DNA of 64,000 bases from the NCBI GenBank assembly GCA_019873655.1, contig JAIOAU010000003.1, positions 150,304-214,303 of the forward strand, written 5' to 3'. This DNA comes from Chloroflexota bacterium. Lineage in GTDB: Bacteria > Chloroflexota > Anaerolineae > Anaerolineales > Villigracilaceae. Position 1 is the stretch's first letter. Every line of letters begins with the position of its first letter. The translations under genes were made by a program, and so were the position numbers. The notes below the pieces were generated by a model. The model did not search any database, was not told the DNA's origin, and saw nothing but the letters and a program-made list of their open reading frames with translations. Shown piece by piece: positions 18,875-27,421 of the stretch.

Positions 18875-18958
18875 ATGGCTCCCATCCGCTTCGCCAATAA
18901 CAACAATAACGATAACAACGATCCCTGCCGGAGCGTTGGGCGCAGCCTTGCCGGTTGA
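18875..18958 (+). CDS. Asn/Asp-rich leader peptide of aspS-asnS
   Basis: 27 codons from ATG 18875, with GAGG five bases upstream, ending at TGA 18956-18958. Codons 8-16 read Asn x5, Asp, Asn x2, Asp (AAT/AAC/GAT triplets), an extreme run of exactly the two amino acids charged by the synthetases encoded downstream. The ORF sits between a TATAAT promoter and a pair of mutually exclusive hairpins. Position, codon content and hairpin order match classical ribosome-mediated transcription attenuation (as at E. coli pheST or trp). The peptide itself probably has no other job. Expression is not shown by sequence alone. Confidence 0.75.
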   Translation: MAPIRFANNNNNDNNDPCRSVGRSLAG

Positions 18959-19013
18959 TTGAACGCACCGATCCCCTGATCGCCCAACGCAGATGCGGCG
19001 GGCGATTTATTTT
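18933..19013 (+). promoter_or_regulatory. Attenuator (antiterminator/terminator pair) upstream of aspS
   Basis: Strand A, GCGTTGGGCG (18933-18942), is perfectly complementary over 10 bp to strand B, CGCCCAACGC (18981-18990). Strand B also belongs to a second stem: GATCGCCC (18978-18985) pairs with GGGCGATT (19000-19007), with an inner CGC/GCG stem over an AGAT loop, and is followed by TTATTTTG. The second stem has the form of an intrinsic terminator, the first of an antiterminator. Strand A lies within the last codons of the leader peptide. A ribosome finishing the leader would mask A and let the terminator form; one stalled at the Asn/Asp run would leave A free. Low charged tRNA-Asn or tRNA-Asp should therefore raise expression. 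Confidence 0.75.
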
Positions 19014-19040
19014 GTATCACCATCCACACAGGAGGCGGCC

Positions 19041-20804
19041 ATGTACAAAACCCATACATGCGGGGAACTGCGCGCCAGCCACGCCGGGCAAACCGTGACC
19101 CTGGCCGGCTGGGTGCACCGGCGGCGCGACCACGGCGGCGTGATCTTCCTCGACCTGCGCGACCGCTACGGCGTGACCCAGGTGGTCTTCAACCCCAGCC
19201 TGCCGCGAGAAGTCCTCGAGCGCCTTTCGGAGGTGCGCTTCGAATGGGTGCTGCAAATCAGCGGCGTGGTCCAATTGCGGCCGGAGGGGATGCAAAATCC
19301 CAAAATGGCCACCGGCGAGATCGAAGTCGTCGCCTCCCAGATGACCGTCCTCAACCCGGCCAAACCGCTGCCCTTCATGGTCAACGCCGACGAGGAGCCC
19401 GATGAATCCCTGCGCCTCAAATACCGCTACCTCGACCTGCGCCGGGAACGGATGAAGCGCAACCTGATTCTGCGCCACGAGGTGGTCCTCTTCATGCGCA
19501 AGTACCTCTCGGAACACGGCTTCATCGAGGTCGAGACCCCCATCCTGTTCAAGACGACGCCCGAAGGGGCCCGCGACTACCTCGTCCCCTCGCGCCTCTA
19601 CCCCGGCCAGTTCTACGCCCTGCCGCAGAGTCCCCAGCAACTCAAGCAACTGCTGATGGTGGCCGGAGTGGATCGCTACTTCCAAATCGCCCGCTGCTTC
19701 CGCGACGAAGACCAGCGCGGCGACCGTCAGCCCGAATTCACGCAACTCGACCTGGAGATGTCCTTCGTCCACCGCGACGACGTGCTGGACATGGTGGAGG
19801 GCCTGTTCACCGCCCTGATTCCGGCCGTCGCCCCGCACAAGAGACTGCTGGCCTCCCCCTGGCCGCGCCTGACCCACGCCGAGGCCCTCGACCGCTACGG
19901 CAGCGACAAGCCCGACCTGCGCTTCGGCCTCGAACTCCACGATGTCTCGGCCCTGTTCGCCGCCAGCGAATTTGCCGTCTTCCGCGGCGCGCTCGAAGCG
20001 GGCGGAGTCATCAAATGCCTGGTCGCCCCGGGCTGCGCGGCCTACACCCGCCGTCAACTCGACGAATTAACTGACTATGCGAAAGAAACGGGGGCAAAAG
20101 GCCTCGTCTCCCTGGCGCTGACGGCCGAGGGTCCGAAAGGCTCCGGAGCCAAATTCATCGGCGCGGCCGAAATCGCCCGCCTGCAAGAACAGACCGGCGC
20201 CCAAACCGGCGACCTGATCCTGTTCGTCGCCGACGAGAAGAAGACGGCCAACAAGGCGCTCGGCGCGCTGCGCGTCCGGCTGGGCAACGAACTCCGCCTG
20301 GCCGACCCCTCCGTCCTGGCCTTCGCCTGGGTGGTGGATTTCCCGATGTTCGAATGGAACGAGGAAGAACAAAAATGGGACGCCGCCCATCACCCCTTCA
20401 CCATGCCGCGCCTGGAACACCTCGACCGCTTCGAGACCGACCCCGGCTCGATCCTCTCGGACGCCTACGACATGGTCTGCAACGGCTACGAAATGGCCTC
20501 CGGCTCGATCCGCATCCACCGCCGCGACATTCAGAGCAAGGTGTTCGCCCTGCTCGGAATCAGCGAGGAGGAGGCTCAGCGCAAGTTCGGCCACATGCTG
20601 GAGGCCTTCGAGTACGGCGCGCCGCCGCACGGCGGCATGGCGCCCGGCATCGACCGGCTGGTGATGCTGCTGGCCGACGAACCCAACATTCGCGAGGTCA
20701 TCGCCTTCCCGAAGAATTCGGCCGCCCGCGATGTGATGGCCGACGCCCCCTCCCCTGCCGATGAACGGCAGTTGAAAGAATTGCACCTCAAGATTGTGGA
20801 ATAA
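19041..20804 (+). CDS. aspS: Aspartyl-tRNA synthetase
   Basis: 587 residues, bacterial-type AspRS: N-terminal OB-fold anticodon domain ([19 protein letters not shown]), class II motif 2 ([18 protein letters not shown]), a GAD insertion domain (about 290-420) and motif 3 near the C terminus ([14 protein letters not shown]). It joins Asp to tRNA-Asp. Because asnS follows 11 bases later, it is probably of the discriminating kind, though that is inference. The start is fixed by ACAGGAGGCGGCC before the ATG; an upstream in-frame start lies in the attenuator. Confidence 0.96.
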   Translation: MYKTHTCGELRASHAGQTVTLAGWVHRRRDHGGVIFLDLRDRYGVTQVVFNPSLPREVLERLSEVRFEWVLQISGVVQLRPEGMQNPKMATGEIEVVASQMTVLNPAKPLPFMVNADEEPDESLRLKYRYLDLRRERMKRNLILRHEVVLFMRKYLSEHGFIEVETPILFKTTPEGARDYLVPSRLYPGQFYALPQSPQQLKQLLMVAGVDRYFQIARCFRDEDQRGDRQPEFTQLDLEMSFVHRDDVLDMVEGLFTALIPAVAPHKRLLASPWPRLTHAEALDRYGSDKPDLRFGLELHDVSALFAASEFAVFRGALEAGGVIKCLVAPGCAAYTRRQLDELTDYAKETGAKGLVSLALTAEGPKGSGAKFIGAAEIARLQEQTGAQTGDLILFVADEKKTANKALGALRVRLGNELRLADPSVLAFAWVVDFPMFEWNEEEQKWDAAHHPFTMPRLEHLDRFETDPGSILSDAYDMVCNGYEMASGSIRIHRRDIQSKVFALLGISEEEAQRKFGHMLEAFEYGAPPHGGMAPGIDRLVMLLADEPNIREVIAFPKNSAARDVMADAPSPADERQLKELHLKIVE

Positions 20805-20815
20805 GGAGAAATCTC

Positions 20816-22156
20816 ATGAAGACCATCCGCGTAGAAGAAATCGCAAACTATGCCGGTCAGGAAGTCGCCGTGCGCGGCTGGGTCTACAACCGCACCGACA
20901 AGGGCAAACTGGTCTTCCTGCTGGTGCGCGACGGCTCCGGCTTCGTCCAGTGCGTGGCTTTCAAGGGCGACCTGTCCGAAGCGTTGTTCGAGCAAATCGT
21001 TCGGCTGCCGCAAGAGTCGTCGGTCATCGTCAGCGGGCTGGTGCGCGAGGACAAGCGCGCCCCCGGCATCCCCGGCGGCTACGAAATCGGCGTGCGCGAC
21101 CTGCAAATCGTCCAGGCCGCGGCCGAGGACTACCCGATGGCGCTCAAGGAGCACGGCCCCGACTTCGCCCTCGACCACCGTCACCTGTGGATTCGTATGC
21201 CCAGCCAGTGGGCCATTCTGCGGGTGCGCGCCACCGTCATCGCCGCCATCCGCGAGTGGTTCGATACGCACGGCTTCCTCAACGTGGACGCGCCCATCCT
21301 GACCCCCGCCGCCTGCGAGGGCACCACCACCCTCTTCGAGACGGAATACTTCGACGAGGGCAAAGCCTACCTGACCCAGTCCGGCCAGCTCTACAACGAG
21401 GCGAACATCATGGCCTTTGGCAAGGTCTATTGCTTCGGGCCGACCTTCCGGGCCGAGAAATCCAAGACCCGCCGCCACCTGACCGAGTTCTGGATGGTCG
21501 AGCCGGAAATCGCTTTCTGCGACCTGGACCAGTTGATGGAGATCGAGGAGCAATTCGTCACCCACATCGTCCGGCGCGTCCTGCGGGACCGCGGACCGGA
21601 GTTGCGCTCGCTGGGCCGCGACCTGTCGAAGTTGGAGAACATCGCCCCGCCCTTCCCGCGCATCTCCTACGACGAGGCCGCCAAGAAATTGCAGGAACTG
21701 TACGAGGCCGAGACCGACCCAGAGAAGAAAGAACTGCTCAAGTTCGAATGGGGCATCGACTTCGGCTCGCCCCACGAGACGGCGCTGACCAATCTCTACG
21801 ACAAGCCGCTCTTCGTCTATGGTTACCCGACGGCCGTCAAAGCCTTCTACATGGAACCCTGGCCGGGCCGGCCGGAGGTCTGCAAGAGCGTGGACTTGCT
21901 CGCCCCGGAGGGCTACGGCGAAATCATCGGCGGCTCGGAGCGCATGTCCAGTTACGACCTGCTGTTGCAGCGCATCCACGAGCACGGCCTGCCGGAGGAA
22001 GCCTTCAAGTGGTATCTCGACCTGCGCAAGTACGGCTCGGTGCCGCATTCCGGCTTCGGCATGGGCGTCGAGCGGACGGTGGCCTGGCTGTGCGGCATCG
22101 AACACATCCGCGAGGCCATTCCCTATCCGCGCACGATCAAGCGCGTCTATCCGTAG
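20816..22156 (+). CDS. asnS: Asparaginyl-tRNA synthetase
   Basis: 446 residues: N-terminal OB-fold ([23 protein letters not shown]), the AsnRS signature [21 protein letters not shown] and motif 2 ([21 protein letters not shown]), and motif 3 ([15 protein letters not shown]). It charges tRNA-Asn directly, so the cell does not rely only on the amidotransferase route. An AAGGAGAA site precedes the ATG. It is co-transcribed with aspS under the Asn/Asp leader, which fits joint control. Confidence 0.95.
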   Translation: MKTIRVEEIANYAGQEVAVRGWVYNRTDKGKLVFLLVRDGSGFVQCVAFKGDLSEALFEQIVRLPQESSVIVSGLVREDKRAPGIPGGYEIGVRDLQIVQAAAEDYPMALKEHGPDFALDHRHLWIRMPSQWAILRVRATVIAAIREWFDTHGFLNVDAPILTPAACEGTTTLFETEYFDEGKAYLTQSGQLYNEANIMAFGKVYCFGPTFRAEKSKTRRHLTEFWMVEPEIAFCDLDQLMEIEEQFVTHIVRRVLRDRGPELRSLGRDLSKLENIAPPFPRISYDEAAKKLQELYEAETDPEKKELLKFEWGIDFGSPHETALTNLYDKPLFVYGYPTAVKAFYMEPWPGRPEVCKSVDLLAPEGYGEIIGGSERMSSYDLLLQRIHEHGLPEEAFKWYLDLRKYGSVPHSGFGMGVERTVAWLCGIEHIREAIPYPRTIKRVYP

Positions 22157-22223
22157 GCTTGCTTTTGCGACATTTTGGCGAGGCGAATTTAATCTTTCCC
22201 TACCCACGCGTTTTAGTTTGTGG

Positions 22224-22229
22224 TATAAG
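22224..22229 (+). promoter_or_regulatory. Probable -10 box of the 6S-like RNA
   Basis: TATAAG lies about 6-7 bases before the predicted RNA 5' end. No convincing -35 element is seen. Confidence 0.4.
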
Positions 22230-22234
22230 GAAAT

Positions 22235-22403
22235 GGCCCTGCTGTGCGCGTGATGCTGCATCCACCGTTCTGAGCCAACACCCACTGTTAGGGCCCCAAT
22301 CTCTCGGCGGCGACGCGATAGGCCGGAGCCAAGGCGGAGACGCCGGGTAGGAGCCCACCTGCGAAAGCAGGTTCAGAACCTCGCAGCACACGGCATGGCG
22401 GGG
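22235..22403 (+). ncRNA. ssrS: 6S RNA-like non-coding RNA
   Basis: About 170 bases with no coding frame. The ends form one long interrupted helix: GCTGTGC and CGTG(A)TGCTGC (22241-22259) pair with GCAGCA, CACG and GCATGGC (22383-22400). Both central strands lack long pairing. The 3' side carries the small hairpin CCTGC-GAAA-GCAGG followed by GGTTCAGAACC, and the 5' side carries TTCTGAGCC. Compared with E. coli 6S RNA, the pattern GGTTCA...CAGC...CGGCAT on the 3' side and TGAGCC on the 5' side match. 6S RNA traps sigma70-type RNA polymerase in stationary phase. The call is by eye, without a covariance search. Confidence 0.62.
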
Positions 22404-22763
22404 TACGCGTTAAACAAAACTGAATAGGCGGAGACGAGCGGCTGAATCCCGCCCGCGCGGGATGACGAGGTGGAGGTTCCTCTGCGCGAGCAGAGGCTAA
22501 CCCCGGGCGACCGGGGGAAAATCGAATCGATCAGCGGATGCCTCCGGAGCCCGGTCACAGGCTCCTTTCTCCCTTCCGAAGCAAGCGCCAAATGCGCAAT
22601 TTCGGGTTTAAAAAAACCCTGTTGCGCGACGGCCCAAACCCCTCCGGCAACGGACGGACCAAAGGCTGGCGCGGTGACCCGGCAATATCGCTTGCCGGCG
22701 TTCCAACAGGAAGGGCTGCCAGTCTTTTGTGATTCAAGGCACGCCCAGGCGTGCTTTTTTGTT
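22404..22763 (+). ncRNA. Unidentified structured RNA segment upstream of glnA
   Basis: This stretch has no credible coding frame but a dense series of perfect hairpins: 22446-22463 (7 bp), 22479-22496 (7 bp, GCGA loop), 22501-22516 (6 bp, GCGA loop), 22546-22565 (6 bp, then TTTCTCCCTT), 22594-22627 (two stacked 6-bp stems), and 22664-22724 (7-bp outer stem enclosing CCGGCAA/TTGCCGG at 22679-22698). GCTGA (22441-22445) pairs with TCAGC (22531-22535), closing a multibranch around the first three. It ends in a clear terminator. It lacks the conserved marks of RNase P RNA, tmRNA and SRP RNA. It could be one or two small RNAs, or a leader controlling glnA. Confidence 0.5.
22739..22763 (+). terminator. 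Intrinsic terminator before glnA
   Basis: GCACGCC and GGCGTGC form a 7-bp stem (outer six pairs more realistic), followed by TTTTTTGTTTT. It would end the structured RNA about 195 bases before the glnA start. Confidence 0.8.
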
Positions 22764-22774
22764 TTGGAGGACCA

Positions 22775-22876
22775 ATGTTCAAGAGAGGTTCTGGAATTCA
22801 TTTCGTACTTGACCGCTGGCCGGTCTTGCTGCCGCGGCGGTGTGGATTCCAGCCTGGGCCGGCGGCGTCCGTCTGA
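22775..22876 (+). CDS. Possible 33-residue small ORF in the glnA leader
   Basis: ATG at 22775 follows TTGGAGG with good spacing, directly after the terminator, and the frame runs 33 codons, ending PGPAASV. No similarity is recognised. The Shine-Dalgarno sequence is the main support. It could be a leader peptide or chance. Confidence 0.2.
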   Translation: MFKRGSGIHFVLDRWPVLLPRRCGFQPGPAASV

Positions 22877-22956
22877 CGCAGCCGGCAAATCCCGCGCCCG
22901 AATCTCTTTTTTGTATTCCCTTTCAAATCCATTCTAACCAACCGAGGATTGCAACC

Positions 22957-24294
22957 ATGGACACCAAAGAATTGCTTGCCCGCGTAAGAGAAGATCACGT
23001 CAAGTTCATTTCTTATCAATTCACCGATGTCACCGGGGCCGTCAAATCGGTGGACGCCCCCGTCAACCAGCTCGAGGCCGCGCTCGAAGACGGCGTCTGG
23101 TTCGATGGATCGTCCGTCGAGGGGTTCGCCCGCATTCAAGAAAGCGACATGCACCTGATCATTGACCCGTCCACCTACGCCGTCCTGCCGTGGACTCTGC
23201 CCGAACTGCGCCGGGCGCGCGTTTTCTGCGATATTCAGAGGCCCGACGGTCAGCCATTCGAGGGAGATCCGCGCTACGTCTTGAAGAAAATGCTGGCCAA
23301 AATCGAGCAGCGCGGCTGGGTGTACAACGTCGGTCCGGAGCCGGAATTCTTCCTGTTCAAGAAGAACGGCAACGAGACAGTCCATCCTCTGCCGCATGAC
23401 GTCGGCGGCTACTTCGACTTCTCGGCCGACGACGAGGCCGGCCGCGTCCGCACCGAGTTGATGGACGCCCTGAACAGCATGGGGCTGGAGGTCGAGGTCG
23501 GACATCACGAGGTCGCTCTGGGTCAGCATGAAATTGATTTTCGCTTTGCCGACGCCCTGCGCACCGCCGACAACGTCCTGACTCTGAAGTACACCATCAA
23601 GGCCATCGCCGCCAAATACGGGCTGATAGCCTCCTTCATGCCCAAGCCCATCTTTGGCATCAATGGCTCGGGCATGCACTGCCATCAGTCGCTCTTCGAC
23701 GCCCAGGGCGAGAATTTGTTCTTCGACCGCGAAGACGAGTATCACCTGTCCAAAATCGCCTACGCTTTCATCGCCGGTCAATTGGCCCACGCCCGCGCGC
23801 TGGCGGCGATCGTCTCGCCTACGGTCAATTCCTACAAGCGCCTGGTGCCAGGCTACGAGGCGCCGGTCTATATCGGCTGGGCGCAGATCAACCGCTCGGC
23901 GCTCATCCGCATCCCGCGCTACACCAAAGGCAAGGACAAGGCCATGCGCGCCGAACTGCGCTTCCCCGACCCCTCGGCCAATCCGTACCTGGCCTTTGCC
24001 GCCATGCTGGCCGCCGCCCTGGACGGCATCGAAAAGAACCTGACCCCGCCCCCGCCGCTCAACAACATCAATCTCTATCACCTGGAGCCGCAGGAGCGCC
24101 GCGACATGGGCATTGACGAACTGCCCGGCTCGCTGGCCGAGGCGCTCGACGAACTGGAGAAAGACGAGGTGCTCAAAGACGCCCTGGGGCCCACCCTCTA
24201 TGAAGCCTTCACCCGCGCCAAGCGCGCCGAGTGGGACGAGTTCCGCATCCACGTCACCGACTGGGAGGTGGAACGCTTCCTGGAAGTGGCTTAA
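22957..24294 (+). CDS. glnA: Glutamine synthetase type I (alpha-like)
   Basis: 445 residues, the length of the GSI-alpha group, which lacks the insertion and adenylylation loop of enteric GS. Seen are the N-terminal FTDVTGAVKSVD, the WFDGSSVEGF latch, GPEPEFFLFK and EVGHHEVALGQHEIDF metal and substrate loops, and NRSALIRIPR. It makes glutamine from glutamate, ammonia and ATP. The start at 22957 follows CCGAGGATTGCAACC; an upstream in-frame extension has no ribosome site. Regulation by the long upstream region is possible. Confidence 0.95.
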   Translation: MDTKELLARVREDHVKFISYQFTDVTGAVKSVDAPVNQLEAALEDGVWFDGSSVEGFARIQESDMHLIIDPSTYAVLPWTLPELRRARVFCDIQRPDGQPFEGDPRYVLKKMLAKIEQRGWVYNVGPEPEFFLFKKNGNETVHPLPHDVGGYFDFSADDEAGRVRTELMDALNSMGLEVEVGHHEVALGQHEIDFRFADALRTADNVLTLKYTIKAIAAKYGLIASFMPKPIFGINGSGMHCHQSLFDAQGENLFFDREDEYHLSKIAYAFIAGQLAHARALAAIVSPTVNSYKRLVPGYEAPVYIGWAQINRSALIRIPRYTKGKDKAMRAELRFPDPSANPYLAFAAMLAAALDGIEKNLTPPPPLNNINLYHLEPQERRDMGIDELPGSLAEALDELEKDEVLKDALGPTLYEAFTRAKRAEWDEFRIHVTDWEVERFLEVA

Positions 24295-24312
24295 AAAGCA
24301 ATCAGCATGAAG

Positions 24313-24353
24313 AACCAGCGGTGGGAAAAACATCTCCCACCGCTGGTTGATTT
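24313..24353 (+). terminator. Terminator hairpin after glnA
   Basis: A perfect 14-bp inverted repeat, AACCAGCGGTGGGA / TCCCACCGCTGGTT with an 8-base loop, lies 18 bases past the glnA stop. The tail is only GATTTAA, so the U-tract is weak, but the stem is very strong. Confidence 0.7.
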
Positions 24354-24436
24354 AACAGGGCAAGTATAGGAACAGTGGCACAAAAAAACAGCGCCTGATT
24401 GGTATCAGCCGCTGTCCCACGAGAAAACGAGCGCCA

Positions 24437-24697
24437 TCAACCCAGAGGGGCGATTTTCTCCGGCATCGCCTGCTGACGGAGAAGTTCCCAATTGCGTTCG
24501 AGTTCCTTCCGGTGCATGGAAGCCCACTCTATCACTAAACCCAAGGCTCGCGATGGCAAAGAGCCATGAAAAACAGCCAGTGTACTGATGCTAATCCAGG
24601 CCTCATCCTCGCCATAAATCGCATGAAAGTGTGGAGGATTATGATCATCGAAAAACATTCGAATGACGATCCCGTAAAAACGGCTGATTTCAGGCAT
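24437..24697 (-). CDS. DUF4160 domain protein
   Basis: 86 residues starting MPEISRFYGIVIRMFF, with the family motif DDHNPPHFHAIYGEDEA. Small DUF4160 proteins are often encoded next to DUF2442 proteins, as here, where the ATG lies inside the last codons of the preceding gene (8-base overlap). A toxin-antitoxin-like role has been suggested for such pairs, but function is not established. The start at 24697 is chosen over an upstream frame because it matches the family N terminus. Confidence 0.82.
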   Translation of the reverse strand: MPEISRFYGIVIRMFFDDHNPPHFHAIYGEDEAWISISTLAVFHGSLPSRALGLVIEWASMHRKELERNWELLRQQAMPEKIAPLG

Positions 24698-24980
24698 ACA
24701 CGGCGTCTTCCTTGAGAGCAGGAAACAGCGACGTGACACTCTTGCCGGTTACTTTCAGATAGAGAGAATCGGCGTCCAGTTCAATCTCATCTCCCCAGGA
24801 AAGCCGCCGGCCATCTTCGATGGAAATAGCCTTGAATTTCTCCGGCGCGTTCCAGAGCGCGAAGACGCCCTTGCCCGCCAGATGTGAGAGATCGGCTATT
24901 CCTTCCACTCCATCGGCAAACTCAAGGCGAACTCGATAATTATCCAGCGCTTGCGCCTTTACAATCTTTGGAATAAACAT
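24690..24980 (-). CDS. DUF2442 domain protein
   Basis: 96 residues: MFIPKIVKAQALDNYRVRLEFADG, then DLSHLAGKGVFALW and WGDEIELDADSLYLKVTGK, typical of DUF2442. The ATG is preceded by GGAGAGCACA. It overlaps the downstream DUF4160 gene by 8 bases, so the two are made together. A longer frame upstream is not coding. Role unknown. Confidence 0.82.
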   Translation of the reverse strand: MFIPKIVKAQALDNYRVRLEFADGVEGIADLSHLAGKGVFALWNAPEKFKAISIEDGRRLSWGDEIELDADSLYLKVTGKSVTSLFPALKEDAVYA

Positions 24981-25042
24981 TGTGCTCTCCTTACGAGTAA
25001 ATAAAGCCACTACGATTATACAACAATAAAAACGGTCCAGAT

Positions 25043-25750
25043 TCACCAGCCCTTGAACGGATTGAAGTCCGTTTCCCGATCGTAGTAATCCTCGTCTTCG
25101 GCTCTCTTCAGCGCCCGCACCACAGCATAGGTGACCGGCGTCATCAGCGCCTCCACCCCCACCTTGAAGAGATAATTCGTCAGCACCAGGGTCAGGAACA
25201 GGGTCCAGGGGAAGACGCCAAAGAGCGAGGCGACGACCACGAAGACGACCGTATCCACCCCTTCGCCGACAATGGTCGAGCCGATGGTGCGCGTCCACAG
25301 CCAGCGCCCGCCCGTCAGGATTTTCATCTTCGCCAGGGTGAACGAGTTGGAGAATTCCCCCGACCAGTACCCGGCCAGACTCGCCAGCACAATCCCGCCG
25401 CTGGACATGCCGCCCAGGATGGCAAGATAGGCCGCGTCCCCGGCGTATTGCTGCCACTGCGCCTCGCCCGGCAGGACGCGCACCAGCGCAAAGACGCCCG
25501 CCGAGAGCGCCAGGCAGAAGAACCCGGCCCAGATGACCCGCCGCGAGGCCTTGTAACCGTAGACCTCGGTCAGGATGTCGCCGAAGATGTAACTGACCGG
25601 AAAGAGCAGCGTGCCGGCGTCAAAGGCCATCGGCACGCCGAAGAGACGGAAGCCCCAGTCCACGATCTTGGCCGAGGAAGCAATGTTGCTGACGATCAGG
25701 ACGGTGATGAAGACGGCCATGATGAGATCGAGATAACGATAGCGTTTCAC
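25043..25750 (-). CDS. YhhQ/QPTR-type queuosine precursor transporter
   Basis: 235 residues with six or so membrane helices, including PVSYIFGDILTEVYGYKASRRVIW, the GYWSGEFSNSF motif and TRTIGSTIVGEGVDTVVF, all characteristic of YhhQ/QueT-like (ECF-independent) transporters of queuosine precursors. It starts at GTG 25750, eight bases after GGAGG, and the GTG overlaps the stop of the nitrilase gene (GTGA), implying coupling. This ties it to tRNA modification, like the ttuA/ttuB genes upstream. Confidence 0.9.
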   Translation of the reverse strand: MKRYRYLDLIMAVFITVLIVSNIASSAKIVDWGFRLFGVPMAFDAGTLLFPVSYIFGDILTEVYGYKASRRVIWAGFFCLALSAGVFALVRVLPGEAQWQQYAGDAAYLAILGGMSSGGIVLASLAGYWSGEFSNSFTLAKMKILTGGRWLWTRTIGSTIVGEGVDTVVFVVVASLFGVFPWTLFLTLVLTNYLFKVGVEALMTPVTYAVVRALKRAEDEDYYDRETDFNPFKGW

Positions 25751-26466
25751 AAGGCTGCCTCCACGCAGAGGAGTTGATCGCTGCCGTGCGGCGACTCGGC
25801 CAGCAGGCGGCCGTCTGCGCCGACCGCCAGCGCCCCGCCGAAAGCCGGTTCTTCCACGCCGACCTCCAGCGCATTGACAAGGTAAACCGTCGCCCTCAGA
25901 GGGCGCGCCGCTTCCAGATAGGCCTGCCGTTCCTCCGCCCAACGATCCGAATCGGGCGACCGACCGGCAAAACTGCGCGCCAGCGGAACGAGCAAAATAT
26001 CCGCCTGACCCACCGCCTGCCGCGCAGCCGACTCGTTGAACAGGTCGCCGCAAATCAGAACGCCCAGCCGCCCCAGTTCGGTCGGCGCGCTGCGGAAAAG
26101 ACGGCCGCGCAGGAAGGGCGGCTTCTCCTCGATTTTTCGATGGTGGAGAATCACGTCGCCGCGCCGGTCGAAGAGCAAAGCGGAATCATACACCCCCTCT
26201 GGGGCGCGCTCCAACAACCCCGCGCACAAGAACACCCCAAAACGCCGCGCCAAATCGGCCAGCCGCAGGGCGGTCGGACCATCGAGCGGCTCGGCAAACC
26301 GCTCGAAATCCTTCTCTTCGTAGAGATAGCCCGTCAACGTGCATTCCGGCAGGCAGACCAGGTCGGGCGCGAAACGGGCGGCCTCTTCCAGCCGCCGCTC
26401 CAGTTCGGCGAAGTTTTCATCCGGCCGACGAGGAAACGTCCGCAAGGGAATCAGACAGGCGCGCAT
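25747..26466 (-). CDS. Nitrilase-superfamily carbon-nitrogen hydrolase
   Basis: 239 residues, close to the usual 250-270. The Glu-Lys-Cys triad is visible: E41 (LPECTLTGY), K111 (HHRKIEEK) and C139 (LICGDLF). It hydrolyses an amide or nitrile of unknown identity. ATG 26466 is preferred to TTG 26475, although the ribosome site (GGGTAG) is weak. It sits between ttuA and the YhhQ-like gene, overlapping the latter by four bases. Confidence 0.83.
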   Translation of the reverse strand: MRACLIPLRTFPRRPDENFAELERRLEEAARFAPDLVCLPECTLTGYLYEEKDFERFAEPLDGPTALRLADLARRFGVFLCAGLLERAPEGVYDSALLFDRRGDVILHHRKIEEKPPFLRGRLFRSAPTELGRLGVLICGDLFNESAARQAVGQADILLVPLARSFAGRSPDSDRWAEERQAYLEAARPLRATVYLVNALEVGVEEPAFGGALAVGADGRLLAESPHGSDQLLCVEAAL

Positions 26467-26478
26467 ACTACCCAACGA

Positions 26479-27411
26479 TCAGACTTGCGAATCTCGGCCC
26501 TTCTCGATCATCCGGCAATACGAACACAACCCCGGCGCGGAGGTCGGCTGTCCGCAGCCCGGGCAGGGATGCAGCGCCTGCTGGACCTCGCTCCGCTCGG
26601 CAAACAGACCGGCGCGGCGCGCCTCGAGAAAATTCAGATAAAAAGCCAGTTTCGTTCCAGGACGGTCGTTTTCCAATCTGTTGAGCAATTCTTTGTAGTA
26701 CAGAGAGGTGGCCCCCGCCGAAAACGGACACTCCTCGTAGATATACTCGATGCCGCGCAGCAACGCATAGGCGGCCATCTCGCGCTCGTAAAAGCGGCAC
26801 AACGGTTTGACCTTGCGCGCCAGGCCGCCGCGTTCCTCCAACACCGGTCCCTGCCGCAGCAGGTACTCTCCCGCCCAGGCGAGTGTATTGCCGAACAGAA
26901 CGGCCGCCTCGTCGTCCAGGTTGTGGCCGGTCGCCAGCACATCGTAGCCCAGGTCGCGGGCGATGCGGTTCATCTCGTGGCGCTTGACCAGCCCGCAGAC
27001 CGCGCAGGGCTTCTCGCGGCCGCGCCAGGTCGCCTCGGCCCACTCCGGGATGGTCTTGCCGGTCTCGGCGCGGACGTCCACCACGTGCAAGGTCAGGCCG
27101 CGCTCGGCGGCGAATTTCTCCGTCAAGCGCTGCGACTCGGCGGAATAGTTCACGCCGCCGTCGATGCCGAGGGCGATGTACAAACCGTCAGCCTGATAGC
27201 CGAGGCGGTGGAGGATGTCCCACAAAGAAAGCGAATCCTTGCCCCCCGAGACGGCCACCAGCACCTTCTCGGCGCGGGTGAACATCCGGTACTTTTTGAT
27301 GAACCGTTCGGTCTGTTCGGGCAGCCACGCCAGGTAATGCTCCTTGCAGAGCGCCAGGCGGTGCTGAGGCATGTTGATGACGGCCTTGCCGCCGCATTTG
27401 CGACATCTCAT
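26479..27411 (-). CDS. ttuA: TtuA-like tRNA 2-thiouridine synthetase
   Basis: 310 residues with an N-terminal zinc site (C3, C6, C22, H25), PP-loop SGGKDS (55-60), a central CAVC pair and a later EECPFS Cys likely to hold the Fe-S cluster, and a C-terminal CPGCG...CSYC zinc ribbon. This is the architecture of TtuA, which thiolates m5U54 of tRNA to give heat stability. The ubiquitin-like sulfur donor gene ttuB lies 10 bases upstream, which strongly favours TtuA over TtcA. GAGGGGGCCGGC precedes the ATG. Confidence 0.88.
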   Translation of the reverse strand: MRCRKCGGKAVINMPQHRLALCKEHYLAWLPEQTERFIKKYRMFTRAEKVLVAVSGGKDSLSLWDILHRLGYQADGLYIALGIDGGVNYSAESQRLTEKFAAERGLTLHVVDVRAETGKTIPEWAEATWRGREKPCAVCGLVKRHEMNRIARDLGYDVLATGHNLDDEAAVLFGNTLAWAGEYLLRQGPVLEERGGLARKVKPLCRFYEREMAAYALLRGIEYIYEECPFSAGATSLYYKELLNRLENDRPGTKLAFYLNFLEARRAGLFAERSEVQQALHPCPGCGQPTSAPGLCSYCRMIEKGRDSQV

Positions 27412-27421
27412 GCCGGCCCCC

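Noticed and set aside
18965..19015. T-box riboswitch for aspS
   Set aside because: The T-box consensus and specifier-loop layout are not seen; the Asn/Asp leader ORF with alternative hairpins explains the region better.
22235..22763. tmRNA, RNase P RNA or SRP RNA in the asnS-glnA gap
   Set aside because: Their hallmark sequences (tRNA-like ends and tag frame, GAGGAAAGTC, GGAAGGAAGCAG) are absent.
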